A DNA stretch of 64,000 nucleotides, from the NCBI GenBank assembly GCA_020639255.1, contig JACKGZ010000004.1, positions 186,001 through 250,000 on the forward strand, written 5' to 3'. Under the pieces are notes generated by a model that saw only the letters and a program-made list of their open reading frames with translations, made no database searches and was not told the DNA's origin. The position numbers were made by a program, and so were the translations under genes. This DNA comes from Phycisphaera sp. GTDB lineage: Bacteria > Planctomycetota > Phycisphaerae > Phycisphaerales > UBA1924. Below, one piece after another: positions 32,409 through 41,042 of the stretch (position 1 is its first letter; the number at the start of each line of letters is the position of its first letter).

Positions 32409-32606
32409 CTAGTCCACGGGGGTCAATCGCCGAAGCCGTCGCCCGTACTCGATCACACGTTCGATAACCTCGCGTGAGGCTTCTTTGACCACGACGTGGT
32501 CGCCGTTGACGAGCGTGATAATGGTGTCGGGCCGCTGCTCGATCATCTTGATGAGATCGGCGTTGAGCACGAACTCCTGCCCGTTGAGCCTTGTCACCAT
32601 GATCAT
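32409..32606 (-). CDS. flbD: Flagellar FlbD-family small protein
   Basis: A 65-aa member of the FlbD/SwrD family (distinct from the Caulobacter regulator of the same name), associated with stator power in Bacillus. MVTRLNGQEFVLNADLIKMIEQRPDTIITLVNGDHVVVKEASREVIERVI is diagnostic. It sits between flgE and motA, the canonical flgE-flbD-motAB order of many phyla. Eighteen bases separate it from flgE. Confidence 0.93.
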   Translation of the reverse strand: MIMVTRLNGQEFVLNADLIKMIEQRPDTIITLVNGDHVVVKEASREVIERVIEYGRRLRRLTPVD

Positions 32607-32624
32607 CGGCGCGTCCCCCCGGCG

Positions 32625-34382
32625 TTATTGCCCGAGCACCAGGAGCTGCTGGATCAGTTCATCACTCGTACGGATGACACGCGCCGAGGCCGAGTACCCG
32701 GTCGAAGCCAGGATCAGCGAGATGAACTCCTGACCGAGATCAACATTCGAGGTCTCGAGCGCGCCCGACACGATCCGTCCCGTGCCGAGCTGCTGCGGCT
32801 CGGTGATGATCGCGGGGCCCGAGTTCGGGCCGGGGCGGAAGAGGTTCTGCTCGAGCTCGACCAGACCCTCGGGCACGGTGAACGACGCGAGCGCGACCTG
32901 GCCAAGCGTGCGGATCAGGCCGTTGGAGAACGTGCCCGTGATCACGCCGTCGCCGCCTACTGCATAACTATCGAGCGTCCCGATGGGCACGCCGTCTTGG
33001 AATGTGCTGACAAGCGAGCTCTCCGAATCGGTGAGCGATGTCACCTGGTCGCCGTCGGAGTTGAACCGGATGTCGAACGTGAGCGGCGATGCAGCGCCAG
33101 TCCCGTCCCGATCGAGGACGACCGCGACCGATTCGGGCCCGATGATCTTGCCAAAGTTGTCGAACTCGATCGTGCCGGTGCCGATCGATGGACCGCCGAG
33201 CGTGTCGTCAGGGCTCTCAGCGTAATAGCGCCAAGTCGTGCCGGTGTTGCTCTTGCCCTCGAGCACCATCGAGATGTCCACACGCAGCGGCGTGCCGAGC
33301 GAGTCGTACACCGAGAACGCGGTCTTGATCGCCTCGCCCGAAGCCTCGGCCGACTGGTTCACGAGGAACGGCTGCGACGCGAGCGTGCCGTCGGCGTTGA
33401 AGACGCGGATGTCTTCGCCGGTCATCGTGATGTTGTTCGTCTCGCCCGCGTTGCCCGTGATGTCGATCGTGCCTGTCAGCGGATCGAGCGCGATCCCGGG
33501 CTGGCCTCCGTCGGCGTTGGTGCCGATGTCGGTGCGCAGACCGAAGGTGTCGGTCAGGAAGTCCATGAAGTCCTGCACGGTGCTCGCCGCGTCGACGAGG
33601 AACCCCGCGGCGCCGAGGATCTGCGTACCCTTCTCGACGCCGTCGACACGGATGGTCTGGCCCGCGGTGAACAGCGGCGTGCCCGAGCCGGGCGAGATCG
33701 GATCTTCGATCTCACCGAGTAGGCTTGTCGTCTCAAGTACGTTCGGAGCAGTAGCTGGCACCGTCGCGCCGGCTATCAGTGAGAAGCCAGCACCCGTTGT
33801 CGAGTCGAGCGTGTGCGACGAGCCCGTTGTCGCAACAGTGCCGGAGGCGTTCAGGTTGCCCGCCATGTTCACGGAGGTCGTTGCCTCGGCGATGGTGAGC
33901 GCACCGACCGGGATGCTGATGCGTTCGAGCGCGCCGGGCTGGATCTGGAAGTTCTCGTCGGCCGGGTATCCGAGCACGTAGTTGCCGTCGATCGAAGTCA
34001 GGAAGTCGTCGCGGTCGGTGCGGAACGAACCGACGCGTGTGTAGTACTGGTCTTCGGCGCTTTCGAGGATGAAGAAGCCGTTGCCTTCGATGGCCAGGTC
34101 TCGGCTGTCGCCCGTGCCAGTGGGCGCGCCCTCGGACATGTTGCGCTGCGTGCCGGCGATCGTGACGCCCTGGCCGAACTGCGTCGGGTTCGAGCCGCCA
34201 GTCACGCTGCCGGGCGAGGTGCCCTCGCTGACAGTGCGTGAGAGCGCCTTGGCAAAGTTCAGTCGGCCGGCCTTGAAGCCGTTCGTGTTGACGTTGGCGA
34301 TGTTGTTGCCGATGACGTCGATGTTGCGTGAGTTCGCGTTGAGGCCGCTGAGTCCGATGAAGAGGCTTGAGGTCGAGGCCAT
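32625..34382 (-). CDS. flgE: Flagellar hook protein FlgE
   Basis: Structural hook subunit exported by the flagellar T3SS. The 585-aa protein has the N-terminal rod/hook signature LFIGLSGLNANSRNIDVIGNNIANVNTNGFKAGR, a variable middle, and the C-terminal helical domain SNVDLGQEFISLILASTGYSASARVIRTSDELIQQLLVL. It is longer than enterobacterial FlgE (about 400 aa), with large variable outer domains, as in many non-model phyla. It follows the TIGR02530-like gene by 40 bases. Confidence 0.95.
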   Translation of the reverse strand: MASTSSLFIGLSGLNANSRNIDVIGNNIANVNTNGFKAGRLNFAKALSRTVSEGTSPGSVTGGSNPTQFGQGVTIAGTQRNMSEGAPTGTGDSRDLAIEGNGFFILESAEDQYYTRVGSFRTDRDDFLTSIDGNYVLGYPADENFQIQPGALERISIPVGALTIAEATTSVNMAGNLNASGTVATTGSSHTLDSTTGAGFSLIAGATVPATAPNVLETTSLLGEIEDPISPGSGTPLFTAGQTIRVDGVEKGTQILGAAGFLVDAASTVQDFMDFLTDTFGLRTDIGTNADGGQPGIALDPLTGTIDITGNAGETNNITMTGEDIRVFNADGTLASQPFLVNQSAEASGEAIKTAFSVYDSLGTPLRVDISMVLEGKSNTGTTWRYYAESPDDTLGGPSIGTGTIEFDNFGKIIGPESVAVVLDRDGTGAASPLTFDIRFNSDGDQVTSLTDSESSLVSTFQDGVPIGTLDSYAVGGDGVITGTFSNGLIRTLGQVALASFTVPEGLVELEQNLFRPGPNSGPAIITEPQQLGTGRIVSGALETSNVDLGQEFISLILASTGYSASARVIRTSDELIQQLLVLGQ

Positions 34383-34422
34383 AGTGTATTCCTGTCTATT
34401 CTATTGAACGAATCAATCAGAC

Positions 34423-34884
34423 TCAGGCGGCCTGGTCGCCCACGATCTTGCGTACATCCGTGTTCGACGCCAACCCCGCGGGGCCGGTCGCCTTCTTCGT
34501 CTCGGGGGCGTTGCCCGCGTAGACCACCGCGTCGATGCCCGTCTTGAGGCCCGATTCCTGATCGACCACGCCGCGAATCGTGCGCAGCGTGACGTCGAGT
34601 TCGAGCGCCATGCCGTCGATCATGACCACCGCGTTCGTGGCGCCCTCGGCTTCGGCCCTGTCCGCGGCTTCGGCGATCCGCACGAGCTGTTCCTTCGAGA
34701 GCTCGACCTCGACCCCGCGACCGATCTCGACGGGCAGGCGATCGGTGTCGCCCTGCGCCTTCTTGAGATGATCCGCGAAGGAGTTCGAGCCCGGCACGAG
34801 ACGATCGAGCGCGCTGCCGACCGATTGCACCGCCGCGTTGGCGAGCCCGGGCAGCGCCAGGATGTCGAGCGGATTCAGCGTCAT
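34423..34884 (-). CDS. TIGR02530-type flagellar operon protein
   Basis: A 153-aa soluble protein resembling the flagellar operon protein family found between flgD and flgE in Firmicutes and other phyla. The family-like segment is SFADHLKKAQGDTDRL...VELSKEQLVRIAEAADRAEAEGATNAVVMIDGMALELDVTLRTIRGVV. Its ATG overlaps the flgD stop (ATGA). The molecular role is unknown; hook assembly is inferred from position. Confidence 0.75.
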   Translation of the reverse strand: MTLNPLDILALPGLANAAVQSVGSALDRLVPGSNSFADHLKKAQGDTDRLPVEIGRGVEVELSKEQLVRIAEAADRAEAEGATNAVVMIDGMALELDVTLRTIRGVVDQESGLKTGIDAVVYAGNAPETKKATGPAGLASNTDVRKIVGDQAA

Positions 34885-35318
34885 CCGGTGATCTCCGCGT
34901 CGTCCGCGGGCGCCATCTCGGCGAATACACCGGTAATCGAACCGATCGGCACGAAGCTCCCATCCTCAAGCGAGACGCTCACGCCTTCGTCACCCTGTAC
35001 GACGCTCATCACCTTGAGCGGGCTGAGCGGGTTGTCGTTGCTCGTGATGAATTGACCGATCAGGCCGGCTGCGCCCATGAAGTCCGAACGGTCGGTCATC
35101 TCTTTGAGCGTGTCATTCAGCTTGGTGTCCGACTCGATCGAGCGGATGATCGACAGCTGCTCGAGCAGCGCCTTGGTGTCGTTGGGTTCGAGCGGATCCT
35201 GATTGCCGAGTTCCGTCAGGATGAGCTTGGTGAACTCGTCCGAGTCGAGCGCACCGAAACCCTTCTCGACCGTGGCGATCGATCCACCGCTGGCTGCAGC
35301 GGCGCTCACAGCGTCCAT
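34881..35318 (-). CDS. flgD: Flagellar hook capping protein FlgD
   Basis: Scaffold that caps the growing hook. The 145-aa protein is short but carries the conserved N-terminal segment DEFTKLILTELGNQDPLEPNDTKALLEQLSIIRSIESDTKLNDTLKEM and the Tudor-like VMSVVQGDEGVSVSLEDGSFVPIGSITGV. The C-terminal FnIII-like half found in enteric FlgD (about 230 aa) is absent, as in many phyla. It follows fliK by 102 bases, one of the few sizeable gaps in the cluster. Confidence 0.92.
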   Translation of the reverse strand: MDAVSAAAASGGSIATVEKGFGALDSDEFTKLILTELGNQDPLEPNDTKALLEQLSIIRSIESDTKLNDTLKEMTDRSDFMGAAGLIGQFITSNDNPLSPLKVMSVVQGDEGVSVSLEDGSFVPIGSITGVFAEMAPADDAEITG

Positions 35319-35420
35319 GGAGATGTCTCCCCCGGCGTCCGCGATGCGGGCGCAGGCGTCGTTCCGTCGCCGACCGTTGCGTCCGTGCGCAGCCGGCTAC
35401 ACCGTGTCAGGCCCGATCCT

Positions 35421-36707
35421 TCAGGCCACCGTGTCCAGACGGAGCCACCCTCCGAGGGGCTCGGCCATGCCTCCTTGCATGTGCCAGTCATCTGATGTCG
35501 GCTCCGCTCCGCGAAGCCCGTCGTTCATGCGCTCACCGGGCGTCCCGCCCGAGTCTCCGGCCTGGCGATCCTCGCCCCGGAATGAGCCGCTCTGCCGATC
35601 GCCTCCCGCGCCGGCATTGTGCTGCCCCAGTCCTTGCCCGGCTTCCTGCCCGGCGCCGAACTGGCGTCCACTCTCGGCCGCTCCCGCGAGCCGCACATCG
35701 AGGCGATCCACCGTGATGCCCCGCTGTTCGAGTGAACTCTTCAGCGTGTCTAGATGATCCTGAAGCAATCCGCGTGCCTGCTCGTTCGATGCCTCGATGC
35801 TGCCTTCCACACGCCCTTGTGACATCTTGAGCGAGACTTTCACGGATCCGAGGTCGACCGGGTCGAGCTTCAGACTCAGCGTGCCACCCTTCTGACGCAG
35901 AACCTGCGCGAGCCCGCGCTGAAGCTGCGCTTCGAATGTGCGTGGCTGGTGCTTGATCACACCCGCCTGCTTGCCGCCCCCGCCCGGTCGCGCCGGGCTC
36001 GTACTCTGCCCGGGAAGTGCTGTTGGGCTTGAACCCTTTGATGTTGCACCAGAAGCCTGGCTGACGGCTACTGCACCCGAAGCGTTGCTCCCACCGGATG
36101 CGGCGTTCGATGCCTGAGCTGCGGTGCCCGTCGCAGCAACATTCGCGGCCGGGCCCGTCGCGGCCTGAGTCTGCACCGATGGCTGCTGCTCTCCAGATGT
36201 ATGCTGCTGGGATGACGGCCCGGACATCTGCGACGCCGAAGCGCTGGTCCGCGTCGTCTGTGCATCAGCCCTTGATGGTGCCGGCTCATCCGATTCCGAG
36301 TTTGCCCGACCGAACCGGCCCTCGCCGCGCTCAGCTGCCACCGGCTTGAATCCGCTCTCGGTCGGCTGTGACTGGGATGTTTCCGCCTGTGTCTGGGCCC
36401 GCTCGGCGAGCGACTGCCTGGCCTGCGAGGCCGCGTCCGTGCCGCGGTCGCGGGTACTCTGCCGGTCCTGCTGTGCGACGAGTTCACGCGCCGCGAGTTC
36501 CGAAACATCCTGTCGCGCGGGATCTGCCTCAACGAGCGCGGTTCCTGCGCCGGGCAGGCTCGCCGTCAGCGTCGGATCAAGAGCCGCGTTCAGGATCGCG
36601 TCTGTCTGAAACTGGAGTGCCTCGGCAAACGGCGATTCCGCCGAACTCCGCTTTGCGGGCTCTTTCTCGGCGATCGGGTTGTTCTGTGCCGCGATGCTCT
36701 GGATCAA
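35421..36707 (-). CDS. fliK: Flagellar hook-length control protein FliK
   Basis: Exported ruler protein that stops hook growth by switching FlhB. The 428-aa protein has a low-complexity Gln/Ser/Ala-rich N-terminal 230 residues and the Flg_hook C-domain (QLQRGLAQVLRQKGGTLSLKLDPVDLGSVKVSLKMSQGRVEGSIEASNEQARGLLQDHLDTLKSSL). The proposed start is TTG, overlapping the preceding stop codon. The extreme C-terminus after residue 345 is Gly/Gln-rich and likely disordered. Confidence 0.88.
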   Translation of the reverse strand: MIQSIAAQNNPIAEKEPAKRSSAESPFAEALQFQTDAILNAALDPTLTASLPGAGTALVEADPARQDVSELAARELVAQQDRQSTRDRGTDAASQARQSLAERAQTQAETSQSQPTESGFKPVAAERGEGRFGRANSESDEPAPSRADAQTTRTSASASQMSGPSSQQHTSGEQQPSVQTQAATGPAANVAATGTAAQASNAASGGSNASGAVAVSQASGATSKGSSPTALPGQSTSPARPGGGGKQAGVIKHQPRTFEAQLQRGLAQVLRQKGGTLSLKLDPVDLGSVKVSLKMSQGRVEGSIEASNEQARGLLQDHLDTLKSSLEQRGITVDRLDVRLAGAAESGRQFGAGQEAGQGLGQHNAGAGGDRQSGSFRGEDRQAGDSGGTPGERMNDGLRGAEPTSDDWHMQGGMAEPLGGWLRLDTVA

Positions 36708-37399
36708 GGGGTCGTTCCTGCGGCCGAGGCGATCAGGCCCCGGGTCCGCAGGAGTTCCAGCAATTTCGCTGCCAGAATCGGATCGTCTTCCTCAAACTTG
36801 CCCAGGATCTCGGCACGCTTCCGCCCCTCGAGATTGTCGAGGTACGCGATGACCGTCTCGTAGCCGCTCGGATCCTGCATGAGCGTCTCGTTGAGCACGC
36901 TGTGCGCCTGATCGGCCTTCATCGTCGCGATCGTCTCGAGCGCCGCCTGGAACTGCTCGGCGCCTTCGGTGGCCTTGATCCGTTCGCGCGCCGCCTCGAA
37001 CGCGTCGCGCTGGGCAAGGAACGTCGTCCGCTCCTCTTCGAGCTGCGCCTGCTGGATCTGGAGCGTCCTCTGGAGATCCGCGATCTCGCGCCGCATCCGC
37101 TGGACGTGCTGGCGGTCCGCCTCGCTCGCGAGCAATTTGCGGTTGATCTGCTCGTCGGCGGTCAGCGGGATCGGCGGGTTCTGCGCCGCTTCCTGCGCCG
37201 CCTGCTCTGCTGCGATGGCATCCTGCTCGGCCTGCTCGCGCGCATCACGCACAGCGACCGTCTCGGACAGCATGACCTTCAGCTCTTCGCCGCGACGCCC
37301 GTCGAACCGGCCCGTGCCCATGAACCAGCCCACGAACCCCGCAATCAGCAGGAAGTGGAGCACCATCAGGACCATCAGCGCCTTGATCAGCACCTTCAT
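36704..37399 (-). CDS. MotE-like coiled-coil membrane protein
   Basis: A 231-aa protein with one N-terminal membrane helix (about 5-28), a charged central coiled coil (60-140, ELKVMLSETVAVRDAREQAEQDAIAAEQ..RRLMRREIADLQRTLQIQQAQLEEE-type pattern) and a C-terminal helical domain resembling the MgtE N-domain (LIAYLDNLEGRKRAEILGKFEEDDPILAAKLLELLRTRG). This topology matches the MotE group next to fliJ in many flagellar clusters. Overlaps with fliJ and fliK suggest co-translation. A chaperone role for the stator is known only in some bacteria. Confidence 0.72.
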   Translation of the reverse strand: MKVLIKALMVLMVLHFLLIAGFVGWFMGTGRFDGRRGEELKVMLSETVAVRDAREQAEQDAIAAEQAAQEAAQNPPIPLTADEQINRKLLASEADRQHVQRMRREIADLQRTLQIQQAQLEEERTTFLAQRDAFEAARERIKATEGAEQFQAALETIATMKADQAHSVLNETLMQDPSGYETVIAYLDNLEGRKRAEILGKFEEDDPILAAKLLELLRTRGLIASAAGTTP

Positions 37400-37851
37400 C
37401 GGTTCTCTCCTTGCCGCGTTGCGCGCATCACCGCCAGCTCATCGATCGCCCGGTCCTCGGCCTGGCTCTGCTCGCGTCGGAATGTCGCCAGCTGATTGTC
37501 GCGGAGCAATTCCATCGACCGCCGGCGCATCGCCGCCTGCGCCAGCTCACCGCGGGCCTTCTCAAGCCGCTTGTACACGAGCGCGAGTTCCTTCGCCACG
37601 CGCTGAGCTTGCGACCGCCTCGCGAGGATCGCCGCCGACTGCGCTCTGGCGTGCATCGGGTTCACCGAACCCGTGCCGACGATCTGATTCATTTCGCCCT
37701 GTTCGCCCTCGATCTCGAGCTGGATACTCCGGAGCCGTTCTTCGAGCCGCATCCGTTCGCGCTCGATCGCCGCGACCGCGAGCTGTTCGTCACGCTCGGC
37801 GAGCTCGCGTTGACGCAAGACCGGCTGAAGCCTGAAGCGGAAGCGCGCCAT
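37396..37851 (-). CDS. fliJ: Flagellar export chaperone-like protein FliJ
   Basis: Coiled-coil stalk protein that sits in the FliI ATPase ring and links it to FlhA. The 151 aa are almost wholly helical and charged: RFRFRLQPVLRQRELAERDEQLAVAAIERERMRLEERL at the N-terminus is typical of FliJ. The ATG overlaps the fliI stop by one base (TGATG), so translation is coupled. Function rests on topology, length and position between fliI and the MotE-like gene. Confidence 0.9.
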   Translation of the reverse strand: MARFRFRLQPVLRQRELAERDEQLAVAAIERERMRLEERLRSIQLEIEGEQGEMNQIVGTGSVNPMHARAQSAAILARRSQAQRVAKELALVYKRLEKARGELAQAAMRRRSMELLRDNQLATFRREQSQAEDRAIDELAVMRATRQGENR

Positions 37852-39215
37852 CAGACACTACCTCCGCCCGCGTTCGGCCCGCCGCTGCGGAGCTGTCGCA
37901 GCCTCTCGCCCGACTCCATCGCGAGCTTGAGCATCCACTCCCGCGCCTGCTCGGGCGAGGTCTCGTCGAGCGTGCCCTGACGCACGAGTTCCTCGATCCG
38001 CGCGTGGTAGAGCACCGCGATGTCCGACTCCGGGTCCGAGCCCTTGGCATACGCCCCGATCTGCACAAGTTCCTCGATGTTCGCGTACGCGGCCTCAAGC
38101 CTTCGCAAGTGATCCCTCGCGACGCGGTGGTGCTCGTCGACAATGTCGTTCGCCACTCGGCTGAGCGAATCAAGGATGTCGACCGCCGGGTACCGCACGC
38201 GCTGCGCGAGCTTGCGTGAGAGCACGATGTGCCCGTCGAGGATGCCCCGCGCCGCGTCCGCGACGGGCTCGGTCATGTCGTCGCCCTCGACGAGCACGGT
38301 GTAGAGGCCCGTCACCGATCCGCCGCTGGCGTCGACCCCGCCCGCGCGTTCGAGCAGCACGGGCAACTCCGCGAACACGCTGGGTGTGTAGCCCTTCGTC
38401 GCTGGCGGCTCACCGACCGAGAGACCGACCTGCCGCTGCGCGTGCGCGAAACGCGTCACCGAGTCCATCATGAGCAGCACGTCGCGGCCCATATCGCGGA
38501 AGTGCTCGGCGATCGCGCACGCGAGCCTGGCCGCGCGTATGCGCATGAGTGGCGGCTCGTCGCCCGTCGCCACCACCACCACCGACCGCGCCAGGCCCTC
38601 TTCGCCGAGCGACTGCTCGATGAACTCGCGCACCTCTCGGCCTCGCTCGCCGATCAGCGCGATCACGCTCACGTCCGCCGACGAGCGCCTGGCGATCGTG
38701 CCGAGCAGCGTGCTCTTGCCCACGCCCGGCCCCGCGAACACGCCCATCCGCTGCCCGCGCCCGAGCGTCGTCATGAGGTCGATCGCCCGCACGCCCGTCC
38801 AAATCGGGCGGTCGATCCGCGCCCGTTGCATAGGCGAGATTGGCTTCGCGTCGATCGGACGCAGCACCGTGTCACGCACCGTGCCCTTGCCGTCGGCGGG
38901 ATTCCCGAGCGCATCAACCACGCGCCCGAGCAGAAAGTCACTGATCGGGGCGACCTGCGCCGCGTGCCCACCCCGGATCACATCGCCCGGGCGGATGCCG
39001 ACCGACGATCCGAAAAGCATCACGACCGCACGGCCTTCGTTGAAGCCGACGATCTCGCCCCGTACACGAGTCGAAGCAATCCCGACTTCCGCGCCGACAG
39101 GCAGCGGCAGATCCTCGGCGATCACCGTCAGCCCCCGAAGCGCCGCGACACGACCCGCTACGCCCACGGCCTCAAGCGAAGATACGAGCCGAATCTGGTC
39201 CGCCAGCGCGTTCAC
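37851..39215 (-). CDS. fliI: Flagellar export ATPase FliI
   Basis: Hexameric ATPase of the flagellar T3SS, homologous to F1 beta. In 454 aa the Walker A is AGPGVGKSTLLG (about 161-172), with conserved VIALIGERGREVREFIEQSL and the Walker B-region DVLLMMDSVTRFAHAQR; the ATPase signature is followed by TKGYTPSVFAELPVLLERAG. GTG start overlapping the fliH stop (GTGA). Normal family length. Confidence 0.97.
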   Translation of the reverse strand: MNALADQIRLVSSLEAVGVAGRVAALRGLTVIAEDLPLPVGAEVGIASTRVRGEIVGFNEGRAVVMLFGSSVGIRPGDVIRGGHAAQVAPISDFLLGRVVDALGNPADGKGTVRDTVLRPIDAKPISPMQRARIDRPIWTGVRAIDLMTTLGRGQRMGVFAGPGVGKSTLLGTIARRSSADVSVIALIGERGREVREFIEQSLGEEGLARSVVVVATGDEPPLMRIRAARLACAIAEHFRDMGRDVLLMMDSVTRFAHAQRQVGLSVGEPPATKGYTPSVFAELPVLLERAGGVDASGGSVTGLYTVLVEGDDMTEPVADAARGILDGHIVLSRKLAQRVRYPAVDILDSLSRVANDIVDEHHRVARDHLRRLEAAYANIEELVQIGAYAKGSDPESDIAVLYHARIEELVRQGTLDETSPEQAREWMLKLAMESGERLRQLRSGGPNAGGGSV

Positions 39216-39961
39216 GCCGCCCGGTCCTCACGTGACTTCGATTCGCCATCGGTGTCATTCGAGATCTGTGGCAGCAGTGTCTGCGCGATCCGGCCGATCT
39301 GCGTCTCGAGCGACGCATCGATCTCGCCGCCCTCGGCCGTACGCACCACGCACCCGCCGCGGGTGATCGACGGATCCTCTTCGAGCACCACGTGCTCGAT
39401 CGCGCCGAGCCTGGCCGAGATCGAGGGCAATGCCCGGCGGACCATCGCGCCGTCCTCGGGGTTGATCAGCACGGCGACCCGGGTCGGACGCCCGATCAGC
39501 TTGAGCGCGTGCTCGACCTGCGCCAGCACAACGCGTTCATCGAGCGACACCGCGCGGTGGATCACTCGCTCGGCGATCGAGAGCGCGAGCCGGATGACGT
39601 TCTCTTTACACTCAACCAAAAGGTGATGCCTGCGGTCGGCGAAGTCATCGAGCGCCTCGGTCCACGCCTTCTCGATCTCGTCCAGCTTCACCCTCGCTGC
39701 GGCGGTTGACTCCTGCTTGCCTTCCTCTTCGCCCTTCGTGAAACCCTCGGAGTAGCCCTTCTTGCTGCCCTCGACATGCCCCTCGGTGTAGCCGGTCGAC
39801 ACAAGCCGCTCACGCTGCTCGCGCGCATCGGCGACGATCGCCTCGGCTTGTTCCTCGGCACGCCTGCGGAGCAGTTCCGCCTGGCGTGCGATGTCGCCAA
39901 GATCCAGCACAACCGCGTTTCGCGCGGCGTTCACGGCTTCCGATTTCTTGATGACCGCCAT
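39212..39961 (-). CDS. fliH: Flagellar assembly protein FliH
   Basis: Peripheral stator-like regulator of FliI, related to V/F-ATPase peripheral stalks. In 249 aa the N-terminal half is a charged coiled coil with repeated Gly (EGHVEGSKKGYSEGFTKGEEEGKQ, GxxxG-type motifs as in other FliH proteins); the C-terminal half (ECKENVIRLALSIAERVIHRAVSLDERVVLAQVEHALKLI) is the NolV/FliH domain. AAGGAAG seven bases before the ATG. It lies between fliG and fliI. Confidence 0.94.
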   Translation of the reverse strand: MAVIKKSEAVNAARNAVVLDLGDIARQAELLRRRAEEQAEAIVADAREQRERLVSTGYTEGHVEGSKKGYSEGFTKGEEEGKQESTAAARVKLDEIEKAWTEALDDFADRRHHLLVECKENVIRLALSIAERVIHRAVSLDERVVLAQVEHALKLIGRPTRVAVLINPEDGAMVRRALPSISARLGAIEHVVLEEDPSITRGGCVVRTAEGGEIDASLETQIGRIAQTLLPQISNDTDGESKSREDRAA

Positions 39962-39983
39962 CGGACTTCCTTCTTAAGCCAAC

Positions 39984-41021
39984 TTACACAACAAGATCCG
40001 CGTCGCCCCGACCCTGGATAATGATCTCCCCGGCCTCTTCGAGCCTGCGCACGATATCGACGATCCGCTGCTGCGCGTTCTCGACGTCGCTGACACGCAC
40101 CGGCCCCATGAACTCCATGTCCTCGCGTATGAGCGAGGCCGCCCGCTCGGACATGTTGCCGAGGATCTTGTTCTGGAGTTCGTCGCTGGCGGTCTTGAGC
40201 GCGAGGCTGAGTTCCTCGTTGTCGACTTCCTTGAGCACCGCCTGAATGCCGCGATCGTCGACGAGCAAGATGTCCTCGAAGACGAACATGAGCCTGCGGA
40301 TCTGCTCGACCAGGTCCGGATCCTCGACCTCGAGGCCCTCCATGATCGACTTCTCGGTCGCGCGGTCGGCGAGATTGAGCACCTCCGCCACGGTCGAGAT
40401 GCCGCCCATCTTTTCGGAAGACTGACCGAGCACGTTCGAGAGCCTCGTTTCGAGACCCTTCTCGACGTCACGGATGACCTGCGGGTTGGTCTGGTCCATG
40501 TTGGCGATGCGCTTGACCACTTCGACCTGCTTCTGCGCAGGCAGGCCCGTCAGGATCTCACTCGCCTTGTGGTGCGGCAGGTGGCACACGATCAGCGCGA
40601 TCGTCTGCGGGTGCTCGTCCTGGATGAACGTCAGCAGGTTCTCACTCTCGGCCCGCTGCAGAAACGAGAACGGCGTCCGCTGCACCTGCGTCTGGATCTG
40701 CTGCATCACCTTCGCGGCCGTCGCGGGGTCGAGCGCGTCCTTCAGGAGCGATTTCGCGTGATCGAGGTTGCCCTCGCTTGCGCTCTGCATCGCCAACGCC
40801 GTGCTGTAGAACTCTTCAACGACCGCACGCTGCAGCTCGACGGGCACACGCCCGAGCCCAGCGAGCTCGCGCGTCACTTCCTCGACGCCTTCGGCGCTCA
40901 TCTGCTTGAGCACGGCCGCCGCCTGCAGCGAATCGAGCGTGAGCAGCAGGATCGCCGCCTTCGTCAGCCCTTCGAGCAGCGACGGATCCGTCGGGAGTTT
41001 TTCGTGCGGTCTGCGTGGCAT
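39984..41021 (-). CDS. fliG: Flagellar motor switch protein FliG
   Basis: C-ring component that couples stator to rotor. The 345 aa contain N, middle (DEHPQTIALIVCHLPHHKASEILTGLPAQKQVEVVKRIANM, the EHPQ signature) and C domains (FEDILLVDDRGIQAVLKEVDNEELSLALKTASDELQNKILGNMSERAASLIREDMEFMGPVRVSDVENAQQRIVDIVRRLEEAGEI) with the charged torque helix. It is preceded by fliF with a 21-base gap. A standard FliG. Confidence 0.97.
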   Translation of the reverse strand: MPRRPHEKLPTDPSLLEGLTKAAILLLTLDSLQAAAVLKQMSAEGVEEVTRELAGLGRVPVELQRAVVEEFYSTALAMQSASEGNLDHAKSLLKDALDPATAAKVMQQIQTQVQRTPFSFLQRAESENLLTFIQDEHPQTIALIVCHLPHHKASEILTGLPAQKQVEVVKRIANMDQTNPQVIRDVEKGLETRLSNVLGQSSEKMGGISTVAEVLNLADRATEKSIMEGLEVEDPDLVEQIRRLMFVFEDILLVDDRGIQAVLKEVDNEELSLALKTASDELQNKILGNMSERAASLIREDMEFMGPVRVSDVENAQQRIVDIVRRLEEAGEIIIQGRGDADLVV

Positions 41022-41042
41022 CGCCTCGGTCCTGTCTCCGGA

